Shown piece by piece: positions 9,301-19,100 of a stretch of 64,000 bases of DNA. Position 1 is the first letter of the stretch, and every line of letters begins with the position of its first letter. Position numbers and translations under genes: made by a program. The notes under the pieces are model-generated. The model was given only the letters and a program-made list of their open reading frames with translations. It did not search any database and was not told the origin of the DNA. The DNA is taken from positions 58,704 through 122,703 of the forward strand of contig CACRSC010000009.1 of the NCBI GenBank assembly GCA_902651635.1, written 5' to 3'. Source of the stretch: Mastigamoeba balamuthi. Taxonomy: Eukaryota; Evosea; Mastigamoebida; Mastigamoebidae.

Positions 9301-11338
9301 TCGACGAGGACGAGGCGGCCCTCGCGCCGGCCGCGGGCCCGCTGCTCGACCGCATCGCCAGGCGGTGGAAGGCCCTCGAGATCGAGGACCCGGGCAACGC
9401 TGGCGTCGACCCCAGCAGCGTGCCGGCGCTCGTGCAGCCCGTCAGCAGGGCGCTGGCCGACAACGACGTGCCCGTGTTCTTCCTCTGCACGGCGAGGACC
9501 GACTACGCGCTGGTGCCCGCGGACCTCAGCGACAAGGCGCTGCGGTGCCTCCAGGGCGCGTTCCACATCGTGGCCATCGGCAGCAGCGGCCAGGCGTCCC
9601 CGACGCCCCAGCCGTCCACCTCAGTCCCCGTCGGCCTCGGCTTGTACTCGGGCTGAAGCTCCAATTGCACTTGGCTTGATCTAGTAATAGGTTCCCTTTG
9701 CCACGCAATAAAGAAGCCCCCAATTTGTACAAAGGTGCGTGCACGGGGAGGGGCAGCTGCCGCGAGCACCGCCAAGACCCTACACGCTACAAGGCCTCCC
9801 TCCCCCCCTCGTCGTGTAGCGCGCGCGGTGTGCTCGCCCGCGCTGGTGAGGTGCGCTTGCGTGTATGTGTGTGCATGTGTATGTATGTGGTGCAGGCGCA
9901 CCGGGAGTGCGGAAGTAGAGCACAGCGAGGGCGCGGGCGGCAAAGTTGAGGAACGCCGAGCCCAGCTGCTGGTTGAGCGGCGGCGGCTGCTGCGACGGCG
10001 TCCTGGACCCGGGCGCCGCCGACCCCGCCTTGGACTGCGTCGCCGGCGCCCCCGTGGCGGCCGCTACAGCCGCTGCGAGCTCGCCGGGCGCCAGCACCTC
10101 GTCGACCTTGAGGTCGGGGACCACCGGCAGCTCCGTCTCGACGGGCGGCGAGTCCGTCTCGGGCGACAGCGCGTCGTCGACGGGCGGCGAGGACGTCTGC
10201 CCCGTCGCGCCCTCGACGAGCCTGCGCGGCAGCGCGCTGATGGCCTCGCCCGTGGCCTCGGCGGCTGCGATGGCGGCGGCAGCGCGGCCCGGGACGGGCT
10301 TCATCTTGGCGCTCTTCCTGCTGCGCCGGATGGGCTTGGAGCACGCAGAGGCCGTCTGCGAGGCGACCGCGGCCTGGGCCTCCTCCAGCGCGCTGCCAAT
10401 GACGCGCCCCAGGTACGCGAGCGTCGCGAACAGCATGCGGCCGTAGCGCTGCGCAAGCACAATGTCGAGGCTCGAGACCGTGGGCCTGCGGTGCACGTCG
10501 AGGAAAAGCCCCGTCACGTCGAATTCCTCGCTGCAGATGCCGCCCGCCGTGTGAGCCACGCGGGGCGTGTGTGTGTTGCGGCATGTGTGTGGCAAGGCCC
10601 GGGGGTAAGAGAGAAGAGGGGGGAGAGAGAGAGAGCGAGGGGGGGAGTTCTTCTGGGTGTTTTGAAAAGATCGCGCGCGGCGGCCGGTGCGGAAAGGGAG
10701 CGCGCACCGCTTCATGATGAGGGTGAGCGTGTTGAACAGCTGCGGGTTGCAGTCGATTGGCGGCGCCGCGGAGATCGCATCGAGCAGGTGGTGCCACAGC
10801 TCCAGCAAGCTCTGCTTGGCAGCGACGACGCTCTGCTCCCTGTGTGTGCGGGTGGCTGTCTGTCAAAGAGAGGCCCGCCGGACCGCCTTGGGGGGGAGGA
10901 GGGGGAGGAGGCAGGCAGGCACGTCGAGACGTCGTTGCAGTAGGCCACGCTGGAGAGCTGCGGCGTGACATCAGTGAGGACCTCGCACACCTGCTTGAAA
11001 AGTGTCTGGCGAGCCGGGGGATCCGCCGCGTCCCTCATGCTGCACAGCAGCGGGATGAGTTTCTCCCCCACCACCTTCTGCAGCTGCGCCGACCTACACG
11101 CACACAACCGACCCCGCCGCCGCCGCCGCGGGGGCCCCACCCCCCAGCAGCGCGCGCGCGCGGGTGCACGACTCGTGAGGCGCCTGGCTCCGCTTCCGCC
11201 CCCGTGTGGGAAGGGGGGAGGGGCGGTGGGAGAGAGATATTGAGGTCATGGATACCACGAGCGGTACAGCGTCGGCTTGCGGCGCTCGCTGTGCGCGGCG
11301 AGCGCGTCGCGGACGGAACTCACGAAGCGGCTGTACAT
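6374..11338 (-). CDS. Uncharacterised large helical protein, five exons; last intron hosts another gene
   Basis: Exons on the minus strand: 11338-11256, 11093-10923, 10839-10708, 10530-9902 and 7875-6374, giving 838 residues with all phases closing. The ATG at 11336-11338 has an in-frame stop upstream. The N-terminal 220 residues are helical, for example LLELWHHLLDAI and LFNTLTLIMKR. A low-complexity Ala/Pro/Ser linker follows, then a helical region with FFYGAVPGYTEFTRTFLHAY and IAKTLTVLYAFADIFED, and a C-terminal coiled segment (YVERALEEYRKHMQRYQDW). It loosely recalls a DUF1765-type uncharacterised family, but I do not recognise it firmly. The 3' exon has no usable ATG of its own. Its acceptor (TGACTGCAG at 7876, phase 1) matches the phase-1 donor GTGCGC at 9901. 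This implies a 2,026-nt intron that contains the plus-strand gene 8208-9656. Confidence 0.65.
8208..9656 (+). CDS. CASTOR-like ACT-domain protein (putative amino-acid sensor)
   Basis: This single-exon gene encodes 482 residues. The ATG at 8208 is the first true ATG; the frame is open further upstream only through non-ATG codons. Residues 1-105 are low-complexity Pro/Ser/Gln. From about residue 110 the pattern of the CASTOR/GATSL family appears: LPFRLLLAAASSIDAI, then a strand FLCVCEIDGELSLVVDEATL, then a domain end ending LAYLSTWRGDIVLV, with a second copy ending VPVFFLCTARTDYALVP. The paired 'S/A-T-x-x-D-F/Y-x-LV' endings are typical of the ACT modules of CASTOR proteins, which in animals bind arginine and control TORC1 through GATOR2. 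Arginine binding here is inference. The gene sits on the opposite strand inside an intron of the gene 6374-11338. Confidence 0.6.
   Translation: MLRRQSHEYTRSPPQAGGPLSTWRAPSLPFNLDCCPGDEPVVAPIPQRATSPPDFWDAQQQPTPQQPTPSCSAPIASPRHSFSAGSAAAAGTSPGTAAAPVARGRGESFSVRELPFRLLLAAASSIDAIIAPVARAVFFAGPGAAGERFLCVCEIDGELSLVVDEATLNTLPQSAVCSRGTPWRAFEVEVGPDTIEQPGIASEAATRLASAGIPLAYLSTWRGDIVLVPESQRRRAYTALHPGITIRASSDAARASAAAATGALRTRASRRALCLTRLESQLSFAYVPPERLSRACCPLMRVLLAPAHERAGRVFSFCVYHAPTLATPPATMVRQTMMAARGAAVSMMADGGLSLVLDAACERIFDEDEAALAPAAGPLLDRIARRWKALEIEDPGNAGVDPSSVPALVQPVSRALADNDVPVFFLCTARTDYALVPADLSDKALRCLQGAFHIVAIGSSGQASPTPQPSTSVPVGLGLYSG
9707..9712 (+). terminator. AATAAA polyadenylation signal of the CASTOR-like gene
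   Basis: An exact AATAAA lies 51 nt after the stop codon, followed by a TGTACA-containing stretch. It suits a 3' UTR of roughly 70 nt. Confidence 0.5.
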
Positions 11339-11646
11339 GGCGAGTGCGGGCCCAGCGCTGGCGTTCGCCCCAGGGGGTCAAGGCCGCCGGTTGAACTCGG
11401 CACGGGCGGTTTTAGAGTGGGGTGAACAATAAGGTAGATTTTGGGTGCCGCCGTAGAGGTCAAAGCTGCCTCCAAATTTGACGACCCCCGCACTCGCAAA
11501 AAAGCATATTCAATCTCATCCCGCGCAAGGGCCCGCAGTACGGACACGCGACGCGCGTCGGGGGAGTCACTGCCCCTGAAATGCATCGCTTGACCCCCAC
11601 CCGAGTTCTGCGCAGCCCTCAGGGAAACTGTTCCACTTTTTCTGCA
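11339..11646. other. Intergenic gap, 308 nt
   Basis: This gap lies between the start of the five-exon orphan gene and the stop of the MIB-domain gene, both on the minus strand. It is moderately AT-richer than the neighbouring exons. No feature was recognised. Confidence 0.5.
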
Positions 11647-12595
11647 TTAGCAGATCTCGTCGAGATTGGTGAGCGACTTGAAGATGGGAGGGCCCCAGGG
11701 CTTCTTCGGGCCCGGCGCGGTCGACTGCCACATGTCCCTCAGCCCTATCACGTCGGCGCCCAGCGCTGCCGTCCTCGCCTTCCACTCCTCCTCGGCAAAA
11801 TCCGGCTTCTGCAGGCAGCGGGGCGTCAGGCAACAGCGAAAGCGGGACGGAACTGACGAGAAACGTCGGCGAAATGTGGGCCTCCAGCGCCAGGACGAGC
11901 CCCGCGAGGTGCCTGACGTTGCTGACGCTCGCGGCGCGCAGCTGCGACTCCCACTGGCGCCTGCGTCCCTGAGTCAGCCACGACCGCGGGTGGGCCTCGG
12001 GGGCGATGGCCCGCTCCAGGTCCAGCACGGCCTGGTAGAGGCCCTGTATGCCCTCTGGCCTCTGCAGGGCCACGCCGGCAGCAACAGCACCGTCTTTCAC
12101 GGCGTCCCGGAGCTCGACGACCGCCCGCCAGATGACGTCTGATGCGCGCGGCGCCGTGGTGGCAGCGGAGGCGGCGTCGCCGTCGACGATGTCGAGGTCG
12201 AGCGAACCCATGAAGCCGCAGCGGTACACGTTCCTGTGCAGCGTGGCGTCCCACTCGACCTCGACGAGGCACCCGGCGTCCTTGGTGGCCACGGGCACGC
12301 GGCGGGTGACGGTGCCGAGCGAGGCGGGGCCTGCGCCGCCGTCCTGGTCGCCCCAGCGCCAAGACCTGCCCCTGCGCACACGCAGGCCCTCGACGGGCCC
12401 GCTCCTCCACCTCTCCAGCTGCTCCTTCTCTCTCCGCTCCTCGGCCTCGGCATGGGCCGCCACTGCAATGGTGTCAGCTCGGTGACGGGAGTGGCGGTGC
12501 TGTGGGGCGGCTGGACCGTCGATGCCGTAGTTCTGTGCGTCGACAACAGCGTCGTCGAGGGCCTCGCCGACAGCCTTCCCCAGAGCGTCGGCCAT
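11647..12595 (-). CDS. MIB/HERC2-domain protein with a possible WHIM-like motif
   Basis: Two exons, 12595-11858 and 11808-11647 (49-nt intron, GTCAGT donor, phase 0), give 299 residues. Residues about 72-130 read RVRRGRSWRWGDQDGG, then LGTVTRRVPV, then CLVEVEWDATLHRNVYRCGF, then GSLDL. This is the MIB/HERC2 beta-fold (arginine, W-WGDQDGG, GTV, V-WD, YR-G) seen in Mind bomb and HERC2 E3 ligases and some chromatin proteins. The C-terminal half contains RRQWESQLRAASVSNVRHLA followed by LVLALEAHI, which resembles the W-x-x-x-L...LA...LE-x-x-I motif of WHIM/DTOX regions in ISWI-associated proteins. That second match is tentative. No RING or HECT domain is visible. The start is the first in-frame ATG; an upstream exon cannot be excluded. 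Confidence 0.6.
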
Positions 12596-12783
12596 CGCGT
12601 CGGCGTACACTACGGGCACGTTAGAACCCTCTGCCACACGGCCAACAGCGGGGGAGGGCCGCACCGTCTTCAGGACCGCCCTCCATCTCCACAGTCACAC
12701 ACAGTCACGCGAGAGATTCTGCTGATATCACTCGGGGAGAATCAAGAGAGATCTCAATCGATCCGTTATTTGGTTGTCGGGCG
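12596..12783. promoter_or_regulatory. Shared 188-nt divergent promoter region
   Basis: It separates the start codons of the MIB-domain gene (minus) and the nucleoredoxin-like gene (plus), so both promoters must lie here or extend into the 5' exons. The half nearer the plus-strand gene is locally AT-rich (12715-12780). No TATA box was recognised. Confidence 0.45.
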
Positions 12784-14924
12784 ATGGAGTCCAGGAATGC
12801 CGCCGGCCACCCGGGCCTGAGGGCGGGCACGCGCTGCCCCGCGAGCCTCGCCCTCGCGGACGGCTCCTCCATCCCCTCGTCCTCGCTGCCGCCGACGCTC
12901 TTCCTCTTTTTCACCTCGAAGCGGTGCGCACCCACCGCCTCAGTTGCCTCCTCCCCCCCCACTCTCGCTGACCCCAACGTGGGGGTCTCCACCCGCGCAG
13001 GTGCCACCACGAGGACGGGGGCCAGTTCGCCGAGGCGCTGGCGAGGGCGGTGAGAGACGTCAGCGTGCCCTCGGCCGTCGTCGTCGTGGCCGACGTCCCG
13101 GCGGGCGAGCTGCCCGAGCTGCTGGGGTCGATGCCCGCGCCGTGGCCCGCCGTGCCGCCGTCGGAGCAGGCCGTCTGCACGTCGCTGCGCACGCGCTGCG
13201 ACGTGAGGTACTACCCCTCGGTCGCCGTCGTCAGCTCCGAGGGCGCGCCGGACGACGGCCCGCTTGTGCTGCGCCACGACATCGCGGACCGCGTCGCCTG
13301 CGGGCTGCCCATCGACCTCGCGCCCCCTGCGCGCCCGACGCTCGCCGCGGTGCTGCCGCAGAAGCTGCTGCGCCACACGGGCGGCCCGCAGGGCGCCGTG
13401 GTGCCCGTGGACTCGGGCGAGCTCCTGCGCGAGGCCAACTACGTCGGGCTGCTCATGGCCTCGAGGTCGAGCGCGCCGTGCAAGCGGTTCACGGAGCTCC
13501 TGAGCGCGCTGCGCGTCGAGCTCGGCACGCGCGGGACCAAGCTCGAGGTGGTGCTGGTGCCGCGCGACAGGACGTCCCAGGAGCACGTCGACCACCTGCG
13601 CTCGGCCCCGTGGCTGGCGTCCGTCGACTTTGGGGACAACAAGGCGAGGGACGCGCTGGAGCGCGCCATGGGCGCCGACGCGCTCGCGCCTGCGCTGACT
13701 CTGTTCGACGCGGCCACGGGCGAGGTCGTGTGCGAGAGGGCCGAGTGGCTGGCAGCCAAGCACGGGGCCGAGGCGTTCCCGTACACGCAGCAGAACCTCG
13801 ACAGGCTCAAGCAGGAGCAGCTCGAGGCGAGGAAGACCCGCAAGTTCCAGGAGCTGCTCGCCAGGCCGGACCAGCTTGCCTGCTGCGGCTCCGGCGACGC
13901 GAGCAGGAGGGCCTCGGTGTCGGTGCTGGCCGGCAAGTATGTCGCGCTGTACTTTGGCGCGGGGTGGAGCGTCCCCTGCAGGACCCTCGACCCCGTGCTG
14001 GACAGGTTCACGGAGGAGCTGTGCGCCTCGTCGAGGCCGATGGCCGTCGTGTACATGCCCATGGACAGGGACGCGGAGGAGTACGCCAAGAGGCTCGCGG
14101 AGCTCCCGAAGCAGTGGCTGGCCATCCCGTTCGACGACCAGGAGACGCGCCACCGCCTGTCCGAGTGGTTCGGCGTCGACGGCGTCCCGCACGTGTCGAT
14201 CGTCGACAGCGAGGGGATCTTCCTCCTCGAGGACGCGAGGGCTCTCATCCAGCAGTACGGGGCCACCGCGTGGCCCTTCACCAAGGAGCGCATCGACCAG
14301 ATCAGCGCCGAGCGCACCAAGTCGCTCGCCAACCACGCCCGCAAGGTCACCGACCGCAGGCACAAGCACATCCTCGAGCTGAACCCCGAGCCCCGCCCCG
14401 GGGGAGTGTTCACGTGCGACGGGTGCCTCAAGGTGGGCTTCGGGTGGGCGTACACGTGCACGCCGTGCAAGTTCGAGCTGCACCCCGAGTGCGCGGGGCC
14501 CGAGACGTCGGACCCGGTCTCGGACAAGGGCGCGCCACTGCAGAGGCGCATACACGACAAGCGCCACCCCCACCTGCTTGTCCTCGAGAGGGGCGGCCCT
14601 TCCAGGACGTTCACGTGCGCCCTGTGCGGCGGCACGGGCACGGGCAGGTCGTACAGGTGCTCGAGGTGCTCGTACGACCTCCACCCCGACTGCGCCAACC
14701 CCGAGACACGACCCGTGAAGATCAAGGACCCCAGGCACCCGCACGAGCTCACTCTGCTGGACCGGGTGTACAACGGCAAGTTCAAATGCGACGTGTGCGG
14801 CCTCGTCGGCGACGGGGCGGCCTACCACTGCGACGCGTGCTCGTACGACCTGCACGTCGAGTGCGCCACGCTCCCCGAGCCCACCGAGAGCGAGAGTGAC
14901 ACACCCATGGATCCCACTCCCTGA
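12784..14924 (+). CDS. Nucleoredoxin-like protein: thioredoxin-fold domains plus three DC1 zinc fingers
   Basis: Exons 12784-12923 and 13001-14924 (77-nt intron, GTGCGC, phase 2) give 687 residues. Two thioredoxin-like units are clear. One has the active-site loop MASRSSAPCKRF, and the next has FGAGWSVPCRTLDP, EELPKQW-like and VDGVPHVSIVD elements typical of nucleoredoxins. An N-terminal third unit is degenerate. The C-terminal 180 residues hold three DC1/C1_2 repeats of the form HxHxL...FxCDxC...YxCxxCxYxLHxxCA, ending near residue 669. Plant NRX1 has the same order (Trx domains then DC1). Both visible active sites have Ser in place of the first Cys of CxxC while the second Cys is kept, so classical dithiol chemistry should be impaired. 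The role in thiol redox or signalling is family inference. Confidence 0.75.
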
Positions 14925-15092
14925 CTAGCACCGGAGAACCAGCACAGTCACCCGTGACGCGTTTGTGGAACCTTTGCGGTTTCCTTGTGATTTCAGCAGA
15001 TCGCCCTGGGGGAGATACGCGAATCTAGCGCCGAAGTAGGCACAGCAGCGGCCCTTGCCTGTAACAAGACTTCATTCGCAGTGCTGCGCACG

Positions 15093-15671
15093 ATGGCGGA
15101 CTGGAGCAAGCTGGTCTCTGCGAGCGAGGGGGGCTACACGATCCTGCCCACGGGCGCCAAGATCGTGCACGCCAAGGACGAGAACCCGACGATGGGCCAC
15201 ACCGTCGGCATGCTGCCGAGCAACTGGGAGGAGCTCCGCTTCGGCCACCTGCGCCTGCGCTGGAGCGACCAGTGCACCGAGTCCACCGTCATGTACTACT
15301 GGTGCGCGTGCTGTGCACCTCCCACGCCCGCCCCCAGCCCCATGGGGGGCCCCTGTCCGCTGTCTTCCGTGGCGTTCTGTGCTGCTTTCTGACGCACCCC
15401 GATCGCGATTCCTCCCACGGTGGGCAGCGACGTTCCGCAGGAGTACACGCACACCCTCGAGCTGATCGACGACGCCAAGCCTGGCAGCACGGCGGTGGTC
15501 GACCTCGAGGTGAGGCACATGAGGGAGGCCAGCAGGTCGATGCACCAGACGCGCCCCGAGCTGCTGCAGCCGTGGCTCGACGCGGTGCTCGGGGCCGCCG
15601 GCGTCGACAGGACGCTCGACAACTGGAGGTCTCTGGCGCAGCACCTCAGCATCGGCTCGTTCTCCGTCTGA
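15093..15671 (+). CDS. Small unrecognised protein, 150 residues, two exons
   Basis: Exons 15093-15301 and 15428-15671 (126-nt intron, GTGCGC donor, GGGCAG acceptor, phase 2). The sequence starts MADWSKLVSASEGG. The first exon looks beta-rich (YTILPTGAKIVH, FGHLRLRW). The second has TLELIDDAKPGSTAVVDLEV and a helical tail TLDNWRSLAQHLSIG whose W-R-x-L-A-x-x-L pattern faintly recalls a death-domain helix. I do not recognise the family. The clean exon phases and GC3 pattern support a real gene. Confidence 0.6.
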
Positions 15672-16166
15672 GAGCGGTGCCCCCCCTTGAGGACTCGGCA
15701 CGGCACCGCCTGTGCCCTGTGCGTGGGGCTCGCCCCGTGATCCCCCCCACCAACCAACCCTTCGACGCCCTTCTGCCCTTCTGCGGGGGTTGAGCGCCGC
15801 GAATGGCGTCACTATTACACCAAAACGGAAAACACGGATAAAAGAACCGCCGGTGAACAACCGTCCTTTTGTGACAAGCGGGCCGGTGCACCTCTGCCTC
15901 GCGGGGCCCGCGTGTCGCCGAAGAGGCAGGCGGGAAATCAAGAGATCTGACTCAGAAACCGGACCCACGTCACGTGAACTCGCGAGAACAGTGCACCCTT
16001 TTTCAATTGGCGCGTGTTTTTTCCTTTGATCTTGCGCAGATATTTTCTTTGTTGTTAGTGAGGGCGGGGCGTGTTGGGCGGCGTGCAACGCGCAAAGACA
16101 ACGCACACGTACACAACCGAGCCCCCGCCAACACCGCGCGGGGCCTCAGAGCGACAGCCACCCGCT
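15672..16166. other. Intergenic, 495 nt, upstream of TRRAP
   Basis: It contains the 3' end of the small orphan gene and the promoter and leader of the TRRAP gene. There are AT-rich patches at 15815-15860 and 16000-16060. No gene was recognised. Confidence 0.5.
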
Positions 16167-19100
16167 ATGAGCGCCGCAGCGCAAGCGCCGCCCGCGTCCG
16201 CGACCCCCGCGCCCTCGTCGGCGCAGCCGCAGCCGCCGCAGCCGCAGCCGACGCCGCAGCAGCAGCAGCAGACGCAGCAGACGCAGCAGCCGCACCAGCA
16301 GCAACAGCACGAGGTGCCAGAGCACCTGAAGCTGATCAAGGACCGCATCAACAACGCTGCGATCGGGCTGCAGAACTGGCTGCGGCAGACAGAGGTCAGC
16401 GACGCGGATATGCTGCAGCTGGCGATGCTCGCCGCCGAGTGCAAGGAGGTCCTCGAGCTCTCCATCACCGAGGGCGCCTACTACGGCGATTTCCTGCAGC
16501 AGGTCCGCACTCGCGCGAGCCCTCCCAGTGCGGCATGCGCCCGCTGGCAGGGAGAGACGGGAGGGGGGTGGGCGGAGGGCAGGGAAGGGGACGGGGAGTG
16601 CTGTTTTCGTATCGCTGCCGAGGTGCCAACACGGGCCCCGTGCGGAATGCGTGAGCGCAGGTGGTGCCGTTCATCGTAAACGTCATCAGCGAGCGGCTGG
16701 ACACGTCGCGGCAGCGCGACAAGCCGACGGCGAGCGTGCACAAGGTCCGCGTGATGCTGTTCGAGGTGCTCGGGAAGCTGCAGGTGCAGTCGATCGAGTT
16801 CAAGCACCTCGCCAAGCCGCTGCTCACGCGGGCGACGTCGTGGTTCGAGATCGAGACCGAGGAGAACGCGCTGCTCTGCATGCACCTCGTCATCGACACG
16901 CACAGGATCTTCCACAACGACCCCGACATGGTGCGTGCTGCTGCTGCCGCGCGGGACCGCACGGATGACTGAGAGCAGTTCCGCTTCCATCACAGGCGTC
17001 GAAGCTGATCGACATGATGATCAAAATGTTCGAGGTGTTCGAGGACACGGTGGAGCGCAACTTCTCCGCTGCCACCAACGACCCCTCGCAGAACCTCGGC
17101 GGGCGCAGCTTCAAGGTGAGAGAGGGCAGTGCAGGAGTGCCCCTCCCCGCGCCCCGTGCTCTCCGACACTCACGCCCTCCCGGGGGGACGCTGTGCGGTG
17201 GCCTCCAACCAGATCATTGCCGAGTGCCCTGTGACGGTGATGTGCTTCCTGTCGTTCTACAAGAAGGACATCCTGCCGAAGATCCAGCAGCTGATACCGC
17301 ACGTCTTCAAGATCATCGAGGTGTCGGTGAAGCCCGAGAGCATCGAGAGGAACAAGGCGCAGTTCCCCGAGTTCATCAACGCGCAGAACAAGGCGCTGTC
17401 GCTCCTTGTGCACCTGCTGAAGCAGCCCGATTCGTCGCTGGTCCAGATCTACCGGGAGATGACGGAGCAGTACCAGGATAAGATACCGCTGTACTTCGTG
17501 CATCTGCTGCGGACGTGCCCGAAGGAGCCGATACTGTGCCGAAAAGAGATCCTGGCCTCGCTCAAAAACGTGATGGGAGCGAGCAACCCGGAGATCAAAA
17601 CCGCCTTCTTCGAGCACCTGGACCTGTTCCTGGAGGAAAACCTCCTCTCGGGCACGGGAAAGTGGGCGAGGGACGGCCCGAAGCAGATTGCCTCGGTCGT
17701 GTTTGTCGACCTGTTCACGTCGTGCCGGGAGTGCGCGGTTCAGAGGAAGGAGGACTTCACGCAGAAACAAAAGGAGCGGATAATCGACATCTGCCTGCGA
17801 AACCTGCACGACAACGACTTCAGCTTCTTTCTGCAGAGCAACCACGTCCGGGTGCTCAACACCCTGGTAGACGCGTCGCTGAACGTGCCCAGCAACGCCC
17901 AATTGCGGGGTCTGTCAGTCTCGATCCTTGCGGGGTTTGCCAACAAGCTCCGGTCGATCAAGGCGCTCATCCCGCGACTCATGGCGGAGCAGGCCGAGCA
18001 GGAGCAGTCGCAGCAGTCGCAGGTGCCGAACCCCTCGCTGCCGATGCTCACCTCTGCCGGCGCGGAGATCTGGACGACAACGCCGTCGGGAACGGTCAAG
18101 GACTGCAAGCAGCTCATCAAGGGCATCATCAACGGGATGAAGAACCTCCTGACCTCGATCTCGAGGCACACCATGCAGACGCCCGATACGACCCAGTCGG
18201 TGGCGCTGTCCACGTTCCTGCTGCCGCGGGAGGTCAAGCTGCTCAAGAGCTTCTTCAAGCACGCGCTGCACTGCTTCCAGCTGACAAACGTGCCGCAAGG
18301 CTCGTCGCAGTCGCACGCAGCGGAGGACAAGGACGCCAGAGACGTGCGTCACGGTAGCGCGTTCGTCAATACTAAAACAGCACCGCAGTTCCAAGAGTGC
18401 ATCTGGCAGATGGCGCACATCCTAGACGCGCGACTTATGCAGGACGTGGTCGAGGCCCATCTCTCGGTGATGTTCGAGCCCACCATCTGCTCGAGCTCGA
18501 TATGCCTCCTCGCGCGTCAGCTGTGCTACAGCTCGCCGGTGCTGCTCGAGGCGATGATTGCGTACCTCCTCGCGTGCGGTCGGCAGCCCGGGAGGAACGA
18601 CCGCTGCACCATCATCGTGACGATGTGGAAGGCCATCTTCCCCATCATCAGCGCATCGCACTGCAACGACAACGTATTCGCACCGCACGTGCACGAGTTC
18701 GTCGCCGGGTGCATGGAGCAGATCGGCAACGGCTTCATCCAGTACACCCACGCGCTGAAGTCCTTTTTCAAGTCGTTTATGGGGAAGCCCGACTCCCAGG
18801 TCATGAAGGAGCTCCTCTCGATGCTGCCAAGCCTTCTAGAGTCGTTCAGTCGGCTCAGGCAGTTCTACACTGCCAAAGAGGTCTTCGCGGAGCTGGCGCT
18901 GTGTGTGCCCCTGCGGCTCACGAGCATCGTGCCGTGGCTGTACCTCGTGGCTCCGGCGGCTATACAGGCCCTGACAAGCTGCAACCAGGACATCTTCAGC
19001 AGCGGCCTCCGATTTCTCGAGATGTGCTCGGAGAGCTTCGGCCCGTACTTCGACACGACGTTCGCCCCGTTCAAGCAGGACCTGCTCAAGGCCCTCTGCC

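Larger units (their letters stand above)
7876..9901 (-). other. Exceptionally long intron (2,026 nt) containing a complete opposite-strand gene
   Basis: The donor is GTGCGC (complement of 9901-9896) after exon bases ending in the codon start 'g'. The acceptor CTGACTGCAG ends at 7876 and the next exon begins 'tg atc cag'. The phase is 1 on both sides. Other introns in the window are mostly below 160 nt. A GT/AT-rich microsatellite (about 9859-9892) lies just inside the donor. Confidence 0.55.

Noticed and set aside
8109-9566. Long open frame on the minus strand opposite the CASTOR-like gene
   Set aside because: Its translation is Arg/Ala/His-rich low complexity, as expected for the antisense of GC-rich codons. 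The plus frame has ordered ACT-domain motifs.
13439-14785. Minus-strand frame opposite the nucleoredoxin-like gene
   Set aside because: Serine-rich shadow without motifs; the DC1 and thioredoxin motifs are on the plus strand.
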